A DNA stretch of 64,000 nucleotides, taken from the NCBI GenBank assembly GCA_019187225.1, contig JABAQQ010000023.1, positions 1 to 64,000 on the forward strand, given 5' to 3'. The notes beneath the pieces were generated by a model. The model saw only the letters and a list, made by a program, of their open reading frames with translations, ran no database searches and had not been told where the DNA came from. The stretch comes from Saprospiraceae bacterium (lineage in GTDB: Bacteria > Bacteroidota > Bacteroidia > Chitinophagales > Saprospiraceae). Of this stretch, positions 26,394 through 33,596 are shown piece after piece (the first letter of the stretch is position 1; the number at the start of each line of letters is the position of its first letter). Made by a program: the position numbers and the translations under genes.

Positions 26394-27005
26394 ATGAAGA
26401 AGCATCTTGTTCTGACTTTCCTCTTCACGCTCGCTGCCGTAACCGCGGCTTTGGCACAAGCACAAACTTTCGCCCTTGCCTCGAGCCCATCGAATGTTGT
26501 TCAAAAAATCCGCGAGACTGCGGAGCAATCCCTCGGTATTTCCAATACCCGCAATGGGGAAAAAGACCGGGATCACGGCGATTGCGACAAATGCCATAAA
26601 CGCAAAAAGGGCAAAAAGCACAACGAGTGCAAACAAAGGGGGCATCACTATGGCAAGCATAAAAATCGCCATGACTGCCATTCCTGTTCATGCGACCATC
26701 GCGGCGATGGCCACGACAGAAGGAAGCGAGACTGCGACGACGACCGCCGCTGCGACCGGAATTCGCGCGATTGGGAGTACGACGATCGCGGCCACGGTCG
26801 GAACCGCGGCGACCGGGATGATGACCAGCGTTATGGATCGAACGACCGCGGCCGGGACGAGGAATACCGGCAACAACCCCGCACCACTCAGCGCACTCCC
26901 TCCGCCAAAGTGAAAACACGCCCGGGGCCCTCTGCCAAACCGGCACCTTCACGCCCCGTGGCCCAAAAGAAAACGGTTGCACGACCGGTAGGTTCCAGAA
27001 ACTAA
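26394..27005 (+). CDS. His/Cys/Arg/Asp-rich secreted protein
   Basis: The 203-residue protein has a signal peptide (MKKHLVLTFLFTLAAVTAALAQ). After a short amphipathic stretch, residues about 55-105 hold a dense cluster of His, Cys and Lys (CDKCHKRK, HDCHSCSCDH), followed by an Arg/Asp-rich region and a Pro/Arg/Lys tail. The CxxC and HxxC spacing could bind zinc or copper, but no known family is recognised. Base composition of the middle is unusually GC- and purine-skewed. The signal peptide is paralogous to the upstream gene. Confidence 0.65.
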   Translation: MKKHLVLTFLFTLAAVTAALAQAQTFALASSPSNVVQKIRETAEQSLGISNTRNGEKDRDHGDCDKCHKRKKGKKHNECKQRGHHYGKHKNRHDCHSCSCDHRGDGHDRRKRDCDDDRRCDRNSRDWEYDDRGHGRNRGDRDDDQRYGSNDRGRDEEYRQQPRTTQRTPSAKVKTRPGPSAKPAPSRPVAQKKTVARPVGSRN

Positions 27006-27017
27006 AAATGTGCCACG

Positions 27018-27056
27018 TCAGTTGGTGGATTGGTTAACTGGTGGATTGGTGGATTG
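27018..27056. repeat. GGTGGATT octamer tract (left arm)
   Basis: Four octamers of GGTGGATT/GGTTAACT type. The reverse complement recurs at 27385-27416, so the two tracts face each other across the intergenic cluster. Confidence 0.75.
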
Positions 27057-27084
27057 AAGACGCAGTTGCTACTAAAAAAAGCAG

Positions 27085-27258
27085 GTAAAAACTTAGGCAG
27101 GGGCAGCGCCCCGAAAGATTTGTAGTGATTTATGCACAAAATCACCGTGGAGGGGCAGCGCCCCGGAATATGTTACGGGGCGCTGCCCCTCCACGAAATA
27201 ATATCGGTCTTTCTGCTACAAATTTTTCGGGGCGCTGCCCCTGCCTAAGTTTTTACAA
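27085..27258. repeat. Four-copy palindromic cluster of the GC-hairpin repeat
   Basis: Two direct copies (27099-27125, 27151-27165) and two inverted copies (27176-27190, 27216-27242) of AGGGGCAGCGCCCCG. The outer copies end in ATTTGTAG. The centre is two 15-bp arms around a 10-bp AT loop. The cluster is bounded by a further inverted repeat, GTAAAAACTTAGGC on the left and its complement on the right. It is the same family as the array at 62.2-62.9 kb. Lying between convergent genes, it could also stop transcription. Confidence 0.9.
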
Positions 27259-27382
27259 AAGCAGCGAAATCGGGACTGTTCAAAATATTGCGTTTCTATT
27301 CGTTGTTTTTTTATTTAAAGCAATGAATATAAGATGCTTGAATATTCTAATTTTTAATTTTTAAACTGATTTTTAACAATCC

Positions 27383-27416
27383 CGTCAATCCCACCAATCC
27401 ACCAGCCAACCAGATT
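27383..27416. repeat. GGTGGATT octamer tract (right arm, inverted)
   Basis: On the minus strand this reads CTGGTGGATTGGTGGGATTG, matching the left tract at 27018-27056 with one insertion. Confidence 0.7.
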
Positions 27417-27433
27417 TATTACACCCCTACCTC

Positions 27434-29779
27434 TCAGTCGGCCAATTCCATCTCGATCTGCCGTTTCTGCAAATCCACCGAAACAATCCGGACGCGCACC
27501 CGGTCACCAATCTTAAACTGGCGTTTGTAGCGGCGGCCCACCGCGCGGAGATTGCCTTCCTCCACTGTATAAGAATCGTCGAGGTATTTGAATTCGACCA
27601 GTCCTTCGGCTTTGGAATCGTGCAGTGCCACAAAAAAGCCCCGTTCAATCATGCCGCTGATGATGCCTTCAAACTCTCCGCCAATATGACGGCGCAACAA
27701 TTCAGCCTGCTTGTATTTCGCGCTTTCGCGCTCGGCATCAGCGGCTTTCTTCTCCTGGTTGCTGACGTGTTTGCATTGTTCTTCCAACTTGTTTTTATCC
27801 ACACGGTTGGTTTTCCCATCCAGATTTCTTTCGAGTATCCTGTGTGCCAACACGTCGGAATAGCGCCGGATGGGTGAAGTAAAATGGCTGTAGTGGGTGA
27901 ATCCCAGTCCATAATGGCCGATGTTGTTGGTGCTGTAAACGGCCTTTGCCATGGTACGGATGGCGATCGGTTCCAGTATCTTGAGGCGTTCGTCCTTACG
28001 GGCAGCCTTCATCAGACCGTTGAAGGAAACGGCAATTTGTTTGGGGGTGTCTACTTTCATCTTGTAGCCCAATTCAGCGGCAAAACGGGCGAATTCGGAC
28101 ACTTTAGACATGTCGGGCAGGTCGTGAACGCGGTAGATGAAAGGTACTTCCTGCTGTGCCGCTCCTTTTTTATCAATGTAATACGCCACTTCCTTATTGG
28201 CCAGCAGCATAAAATCCTCGATCAGCAGATGCGCGTCCTTGCGGTCTTTCACATAAGCCTCTATGGGCGAACCGTCCTCTGCAAGGCGGAAACGCACTTC
28301 TTCCGTTTCAAAGCCGATGGCGCCGTTTCGCTCGCGATCCCTGCGCATTTGTTTGGCAAGGCGATCCAGGTGTTTGAGCGCCCGTTCGAGATCGGGGTAA
28401 ATGGTGAGTTGCATTAGTCCTTCAGCGGGTTTGCCTTCCAACACCGTTTGGGCTTCCTCATAAGCGAAACGGTGCGCCGAGTGGATGACCGTTTTACCAA
28501 ACCAACGCGAAACGATTTTCCCTTTTTGATCGAAAACGAATACGGTGGAAAATGTCAGCCTGTCCTGAAAAGGCACCAGTGAACAGAGATTGTTGGATAG
28601 TTTTTCGGGCAACATGGGACTAACCCGGTCAACAAGATACACAGATGTACTGCGCTGAAAAGCCTCCCTGTCCAGGTGCGAATCGGGCTTCAAATAATGC
28701 GTTACGTCGGCAATGTGCACGCCAATCTCAATATTACCGTTTTCCAATTCCCGGAAGCTCAAGGCGTCATCGAAGTCTCTGGCATCTTCGGGGTCAATGG
28801 TGAATGTCAGAATTTCCCGAAAATCGCGGCGCCGGGCAATTTCCTGGGGCGATATTTTCTCCGGAATTCGTTCGGCTTCTGCCACGGCTTCTTCGGTGTG
28901 GGTCAATTCAAAACCCTGGTTGATGAGGATTTTTTTCATCTCAAAGTCATTGCCGCCAACTTCTCCCAGCGTTTGGGTCACTTTCCCGATGGGTACGCGG
29001 CCTTTTCCTTCCTGCCAGTCGGTCACACGTACCACCACCTTATCGCCGTCGCGGGCATCGCCGCAGGCTTCGAGTGGCACGTAGATATCCACCGGCATAT
29101 TCGGGTTGTCGGGCAAAAAGAGCGCGTACTTGCGGCTCTTGCGCAAGGTGCCGATAAAAAATTCATTGGCGCGTTTGAGCACCGCCACGATCTCGCCTTC
29201 GGGTTTTCGGATCGGCGCCCCTCCTTTCCGGCGCGGCGGCGCAGGAAACATCAATACCCGCACGGTGTCGCCGTGCAGGGCGCCATTGAGGTATTTGGGC
29301 GGTACGTAAACATCCGTATCGAGCAGTTCGCTCACGATATAGGCCGCGCCCGTGCGGGTCATATCCACCCGCCCTTCAATAAATTTTCGGGAGGATGAAC
29401 GGGAGGAAAGGGATGGTTGACGGTCGCCTTCCGGGTTATAACGCGGAGGGCGCTCCTGCTCGACAGCAGACGAAAGGCTTTTTTCTTTTGCTTTCGGCGG
29501 TTTGCCGCTTTTTTCCGCTGCAGAACGCCCGTCGTCGCGCGTCAGGCGCTCCAATGCAATGCCAAATTTATTGTCGGAATATTCGGTCACGGAGCCGGCC
29601 CCAACCAGTTGGCGCAGTGCGTGTTCGGCAGAATCCTTGTTGTTTTCAACACGGATTTGATCTGTGATCTGGCGGGGTGAAAATTGCTTTTTGGGATGGG
29701 CGAGCAGGAATTTGAGTATCTCGATTTGCAGGTTTTGAGCGGACAACCTTTTGCCGCTGCTTTTTTTCTTTTTGGTCAT
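27434..29779 (-). CDS. rnr: Ribonuclease R
   Basis: The 781-residue exoribonuclease has an N-terminal winged-helix region (about 8-75), two cold-shock OB domains (about 130-275) and the RNB catalytic domain (about 310-640). The RNB domain contains the metal-binding DPEDARDFDDALS and the HIADVTHY motif. An S1 domain at about 690-775 ends the protein. It degrades structured RNA processively 3' to 5', in rRNA quality control and mRNA turnover. Length and domain order are normal, and no truncation is seen. The lysine-rich region near residues 85-125 is typical linker. Confidence 0.96.
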   Translation of the reverse strand: MTKKKKSSGKRLSAQNLQIEILKFLLAHPKKQFSPRQITDQIRVENNKDSAEHALRQLVGAGSVTEYSDNKFGIALERLTRDDGRSAAEKSGKPPKAKEKSLSSAVEQERPPRYNPEGDRQPSLSSRSSSRKFIEGRVDMTRTGAAYIVSELLDTDVYVPPKYLNGALHGDTVRVLMFPAPPRRKGGAPIRKPEGEIVAVLKRANEFFIGTLRKSRKYALFLPDNPNMPVDIYVPLEACGDARDGDKVVVRVTDWQEGKGRVPIGKVTQTLGEVGGNDFEMKKILINQGFELTHTEEAVAEAERIPEKISPQEIARRRDFREILTFTIDPEDARDFDDALSFRELENGNIEIGVHIADVTHYLKPDSHLDREAFQRSTSVYLVDRVSPMLPEKLSNNLCSLVPFQDRLTFSTVFVFDQKGKIVSRWFGKTVIHSAHRFAYEEAQTVLEGKPAEGLMQLTIYPDLERALKHLDRLAKQMRRDRERNGAIGFETEEVRFRLAEDGSPIEAYVKDRKDAHLLIEDFMLLANKEVAYYIDKKGAAQQEVPFIYRVHDLPDMSKVSEFARFAAELGYKMKVDTPKQIAVSFNGLMKAARKDERLKILEPIAIRTMAKAVYSTNNIGHYGLGFTHYSHFTSPIRRYSDVLAHRILERNLDGKTNRVDKNKLEEQCKHVSNQEKKAADAERESAKYKQAELLRRHIGGEFEGIISGMIERGFFVALHDSKAEGLVEFKYLDDSYTVEEGNLRAVGRRYKRQFKIGDRVRVRIVSVDLQKRQIEMELAD

Positions 29780-30013
29780 GTCTGTACGGGTGTGAAAACT
29801 TGTTTTTCAACAAAAAAACTCGAAGTTTCACGGAGTAATGGCTGGATAATGAATTATTCGGATAAAAATCTGAAGTCGTGTTTCCGAATTATGAGTATAA
29901 AACCGCAATATTCGGGAAAAGGTTGCCGGCCTGTTTTGCTAAACTTTAACCATGCCGCCCACAACTCCCTTCCCTGATCCGCCGTTTCTTTGCACAAAAA
30001 ATCAGGACAAACG

Positions 30014-30706
30014 ATGAAAAAATTATTGACGGCCTTGCTAACCCTGTTTTCGCTGAACGCGCTTTTCGCTCAAGCCGCAAAAGCGCCCGTCCCTGCGCCC
30101 CGTGCGGAAACGAATGATCCGGAGGCCAAAAAAATCCTCGACAAAATCCGGAAAAAATACGAAGCGTACAAATCGCTGGAAGCAGCTTTTACACTGACGA
30201 TTGAGGTGCCCGGACAAAAACAGGAAGTACAAAAAGGTTCGGTTGCACAGGAAGGCGATAAATTCCGCCTCGAAATGGACCAGCAAGTCATCGTCAGCGA
30301 CGGTAAAACGACGTGGGTCTATTTGAAAAAGAACAACGAAGTGCAGATCAATGATGCCGACCCCAAGGATACGGAAAATGGCTTTTTGACACCCAAAGAC
30401 TTGCTTAAACGCTACCAGAAAGGTGATTACCTCTATGCCCTGACCGATAAAACGACCGAAAATGGCAAATTGGTCACCCATATCGAATTCAAGCCGAAAG
30501 ACAAAAAGTCAGAGTATTCCAAACTGCGCGTCAGCGTGGATGAAAAAGCGGGCGCCATACAAAGCGTTAAAGCGTTCGGAAAAGACAGCGCACGGTATAC
30601 CTTTTCCATCAATAAAATGACTCCCAACAAACAGTTCGCTGCCGATTATTTCACTTTTGACGCAAAAAAATATCCGGGAGTGAAAGTGGAAGATCTGCGG
30701 ATGTGA
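30014..30706 (+). CDS. LolA-like outer-membrane lipoprotein carrier
   Basis: From MKKLLTALLTLFS the protein has 230 residues, with a signal peptide ending near LFAQA. The mature protein follows the LolA pattern: KILDKIRKKYEAYKSLEAAFTL, then a run of beta strands containing QEGDKFRLEMDQQVIVSDGKTTWVYL in pieces, and DPKDTENGFLTPKDLL. It should carry lipoproteins across the periplasm or scaffold them. The MacB/LolC-type permease gene lies just downstream on the opposite strand. An upstream in-frame Met (29990) is unlikely because it would precede the signal peptide by 8 residues. Confidence 0.9.
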   Translation: MKKLLTALLTLFSLNALFAQAAKAPVPAPRAETNDPEAKKILDKIRKKYEAYKSLEAAFTLTIEVPGQKQEVQKGSVAQEGDKFRLEMDQQVIVSDGKTTWVYLKKNNEVQINDADPKDTENGFLTPKDLLKRYQKGDYLYALTDKTTENGKLVTHIEFKPKDKKSEYSKLRVSVDEKAGAIQSVKAFGKDSARYTFSINKMTPNKQFAADYFTFDAKKYPGVKVEDLRM

Positions 30707-30824
30707 GGCAGTGGCAGTGGCAGTGGGCAGTGGCAGTGGGCAGTGGCAGTGGGCAGTGGCAGTGGCAGTGGCAGTGGGCAGTGGCAGTGGGCAGTGGCAG
30801 TGGCAGTGGCAGTGGGCAGCAGGA
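30707..30824. repeat. (GGCAGT)/(GGGCAGT) mixed tandem repeat
   Basis: Starting directly after the LolA stop codon, 118 bp consists only of 6-bp GGCAGT and 7-bp GGGCAGT units in an irregular order. The plus strand is G-rich with GG or GGG every 6-7 bases. Confidence 0.95.
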
Positions 30825-30857
30825 GAAATCTGGTACGCTGCGGCCACTGCAAACTTC

Positions 30858-32123
30858 CTACTTACGTATCGCTTCCACCGGATCCATCCGGCTGGCTTGG
30901 GAGGCGGGAATAAGACCCGACAACACGCCGACAGCTATGGAAGTGAGCACGCCGATGAGCATATTGGACAAGGAGAGGTGAATATCAAAATCAATCACAG
31001 CGGTGATGATCTCGGTTGTGATCCAGATAAAAATGAGGCCGAGCGCGCCACCGACGACGCAAAGCACCACCGCCTCGAAAAGGATCTCCAGCAGGATAAA
31101 CCAGCGCTTGGCGCCGAGGGCCATTTTAATACCGATTACATTGGTGCGCTCTTTCACCGAGACGAACATGATGTTCGCTACCGAAAACATCCCCACCATC
31201 AATGCAAAAACTCCGATGATAAAGCCCGCCGTGTTGATGACGCCGAACAAACTGTCAAACAAGCCACTCAAAATGGTAAGGGTATTAAGGGCGAAATTGG
31301 ACTCCTCGCGTGGTTTGAGGCGGCGTTCGGAACGCAAAACGCCCGTGATCTCGTCCTTCACGCTTTCCATATCAACACCCGCTTTCGCTTGAACCCCCAT
31401 ACTCGTATTTCCTGCCCACATGCCACGAGCGCGCACGTTGAATCCGCGCCGTGCGAGGGTATGACTGATCATCACAGTATTGTCGAAGTTCATCACCTTC
31501 AGGATGTCTTTACCCGATTTGGTGACCACCCCGATAATTTTGAGTTTGCGCCCGCCAATGCTGACTTCTTTGTTGATGGGGTCCACTCCTTCGCCGAACA
31601 GGCTTTCGGCAACGACCGAACCCAAAATACACACTTCACTGCCGTTTTTGTACTCAGCTTGTGAAAAAAAGCGGCCTTCTCCTTCAAATTCGAGCCGGAA
31701 TATATCGGCGCAATCCTCCGTCATACTGAAAAAAACGGCGTTTTCAACGCTGGAAGAGCGCCACTTGACGGTTTTATTGCCGATAAATTGCCAGAAGCCC
31801 ACCTTCGACGCGGTTGTGAGCCGGTCTTTCAGGGTCTCATATTCAGAAAAAGTAAAACTGGGCCGGCGCATCCACTTCCAGAAGTTCTGGCCGGGGTCTT
31901 CCGACCAGGAAAATTTATCGAGGTAAATGACATCGTTGCCCAGTTTGGCAAGACTTCCCCGGATGTTGTCTTCCAGGGAATTGACCGCACTTTTTACTCC
32001 GATAATGCAAAAAATGCCGATGGTGATGCCCAGCAACGACAAAAAAGAGCGCAATTTATTGGCCATTAATTGCTGCCAGGCCTGAGCGGCGCCTTCGTAA
32101 AGTATGCGGAGAATCTGCCTCAT
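30858..32123 (-). CDS. MacB/LolC-like ABC transporter permease
   Basis: From MRQILRILYEG the protein has 421 residues. It has an N-terminal membrane helix (NKLRSFLSLLGITIGIFCIIG), a periplasmic MacB_PCD domain (about 55-270) and three C-terminal helices of the FtsX family (about 300-410). It would be the membrane half of a mechanotransmission-type ABC system, but no ATPase gene is next to it. The longer frame with 18 extra N-terminal residues lacks support. A TACCTTTG box lies about 57 bp upstream. Confidence 0.9.
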   Translation of the reverse strand: MRQILRILYEGAAQAWQQLMANKLRSFLSLLGITIGIFCIIGVKSAVNSLEDNIRGSLAKLGNDVIYLDKFSWSEDPGQNFWKWMRRPSFTFSEYETLKDRLTTASKVGFWQFIGNKTVKWRSSSVENAVFFSMTEDCADIFRLEFEGEGRFFSQAEYKNGSEVCILGSVVAESLFGEGVDPINKEVSIGGRKLKIIGVVTKSGKDILKVMNFDNTVMISHTLARRGFNVRARGMWAGNTSMGVQAKAGVDMESVKDEITGVLRSERRLKPREESNFALNTLTILSGLFDSLFGVINTAGFIIGVFALMVGMFSVANIMFVSVKERTNVIGIKMALGAKRWFILLEILFEAVVLCVVGGALGLIFIWITTEIITAVIDFDIHLSLSNMLIGVLTSIAVGVLSGLIPASQASRMDPVEAIRK

Positions 32124-32179
32124 GGGCGGGAGCGATGAACAAGTGAGAGTTGTAAGTCTAAAGAATGTGTTTCTCACTC

Positions 32180-32187
32180 AAAGGTAA
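32180..32187 (-). promoter_or_regulatory. Putative -7 box for the permease gene
   Basis: TACCTTTG on the minus strand, 57-64 bp upstream of the permease start, is an exact TAnnTTTG match and identical to the etfB box. Confidence 0.45.
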
Positions 32188-32282
32188 AGCGCGGCCTGTG
32201 CCCGCGTAGCGGGATTCGATAAAAAGCGGTAGTTTTTCTACTGAAATTCAGGTTCCGCAGGATGCCCTGTGTCTGAAGCGGG

Positions 32283-32918
32283 TCAAAAAGCGCTACCTGC
32301 CAACTGCACAAGCATCCAGCTGCTGACGGCCAACAGGATGAATCCTGCCACCCGGACGATTTTTTCGGGAATGCCCGGATTCAGCCGTTTGCCAATCTTA
32401 TGGGCGAGCAATACTTTGACCAGATCGGTCAGCAAAACGACCGCAAGCGTGGCGACGAGAAATATTTCAGCGTAACGACCACCTTCCGGCATTGCCTCTG
32501 CCTGCACGACCGTAGCAAGGCTGAGCCAGAATAGCCAGTTGGAAGGATTCGACATGTTGATGAAAAAACCTTTCAAAAAAGAATAGCGGCGTTTATACAG
32601 CGTCCCTTCCTGAACAATAGACATGGACTGGCGTTTGCGCGGCCATACTGCCGACAACCCGAATCCGAACAAAACGAGGCCGCTTACCAGGCCGAATCCC
32701 GATTGAAAAACCTCCTGCCGTGCAAATGCCGAAAGCCGCGCCGCACTCCACCAACTGCCCGCCACGAGCGTTGCATCGCTGGCAAAAGCGCCTCCCACGA
32801 GCGCTACGCCGTTGCGCCATCCCTGGCTCAGCGTTACTTTCAGACTTATAAAAAAGAGCGGCCCCAACAACAACCCATAGGCAAGACCCGCTAAAATTCC
32901 TTTGATAACTGGCTCCAT
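32283..32918 (-). CDS. LysE family amino-acid exporter
   Basis: The 211-residue protein has six hydrophobic helices and the LysE/RhtB N-terminal signature GLAYGLLLGPLFFISLKV. The NPSNWLFWLSL segment near residue 120 is characteristic of the family. Members export amino acids or homoserine-like compounds. The cargo cannot be predicted. It is a stand-alone gene with a promoter-like box only 18 bp upstream of its start. Confidence 0.9.
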   Translation of the reverse strand: MEPVIKGILAGLAYGLLLGPLFFISLKVTLSQGWRNGVALVGGAFASDATLVAGSWWSAARLSAFARQEVFQSGFGLVSGLVLFGFGLSAVWPRKRQSMSIVQEGTLYKRRYSFLKGFFINMSNPSNWLFWLSLATVVQAEAMPEGGRYAEIFLVATLAVVLLTDLVKVLLAHKIGKRLNPGIPEKIVRVAGFILLAVSSWMLVQLAGSAF

Positions 32919-32935
32919 GCTGTATTTTTAAGGGA

Positions 32936-32943
32936 CAAAAGTA
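32936..32943 (-). promoter_or_regulatory. Putative -7 box for the LysE gene
   Basis: TACTTTTG on the minus strand matches TAnnTTTG; the predicted leader would be about 10 nt. Confidence 0.4.
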
Positions 32944-33063
32944 GGCAACAGGCGAGGGGGCGAGGGAGGAAATTTTTAACGGGAGGTTAACCCGCCTTCC
33001 CCCAACCCCAGCGAGGAGGCCTGTAGTCTTCAAAGGAAAGTTCACTTTCCAAATTTTGTTCTA

Positions 33064-33522
33064 ATGAAAAAGACCCTTTTCATCTCATTGACACTTTTGG
33101 CGGCGTTCGCGACCGCATGCTCCAAATCAGACAATGGTAATTCCACCGCTTGTGGCGGCGTCACAGAATTTTCACTCGGCGAGCCGTTCCTGCTTTGTTA
33201 TGGAGTCAACGCCCATCTTGAAGGCAATGACAACTTAATCGTCAGTTTTCACACCCTTTACGGCGACAGCCGGTGCCCGATGGATTCACTGGCTCTTTGT
33301 GTGTGGCAGGGCCGGGCCGATGCAGGATTCACGATTTCGATGGGCCAGATCGGGAAATCGGATACCCTTTCGATCGGCGGCCTGAGCGCCGACCCCGTTT
33401 CGGATTCGACCTCGTTTTTGGATTACAAGATAAAACTGCTGGCCATCGAACCATATCCCACTGCAGTCAACAGTCCCATTCCGCAGGAGGATTATAAACT
33501 CAAACTGCTGGTTACGCAATAG
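33064..33522 (+). CDS. Hypothetical lipoprotein
   Basis: The 152-residue protein has a lipoprotein signal (hydrophobic 5-18, Cys at ATACSKSD). The mature chain contains several cysteines (CGG, LLC, RCP, LCVW) and alternates short beta strands, but no family is recognised. Its gene is isolated between the LysE exporter and the giant surface protein, and ends in a strong terminator. An envelope-located function is likely; nothing more specific can be said. Confidence 0.75.
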   Translation: MKKTLFISLTLLAAFATACSKSDNGNSTACGGVTEFSLGEPFLLCYGVNAHLEGNDNLIVSFHTLYGDSRCPMDSLALCVWQGRADAGFTISMGQIGKSDTLSIGGLSADPVSDSTSFLDYKIKLLAIEPYPTAVNSPIPQEDYKLKLLVTQ

Positions 33523-33541
33523 CACTCAGTGGGAAAAACAA

Positions 33542-33578
33542 CGGGTCGCTCCGTACATGCTGGAGCGACCCGCTTTTT
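33542..33578. terminator. Bidirectional terminator
   Basis: The 11-bp perfect stem CGGGTCGCTCC (33542-33552) pairs with GGAGCGACCCG (33562-33572), followed by T5 on plus. On the minus strand TTGTTTTT follows. It serves both the lipoprotein gene (+) and the converging giant gene (-). Confidence 0.9.
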
Positions 33579-33596
33579 CAATTCCTTCAAAAAAGC

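Larger units (their letters stand above)
27006..27433. other. 428-bp convergent intergenic region filled by nested inverted repeats
   Basis: This region separates the His/Cys-rich gene from the convergent RNase R gene. Almost all of it is repeat. An outer inverted pair of GGTGGATT tracts flanks a 172-bp palindromic cluster of four GC-hairpin repeats; both are listed separately. Between the cluster and the right-hand tract (27257-27382) is AT-rich sequence without a credible gene. Confidence 0.75.

Noticed and set aside
27125-27364. 79-codon plus-strand frame in the palindromic cluster
   Set aside because: It is translated from the GC-hairpin repeats and has no independent support.
30711-31664. 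317-codon plus-strand frame starting in the GGCAGT repeat
   Set aside because: Its N-terminal part is the tandem repeat and the remainder is antisense to the MacB-like permease.
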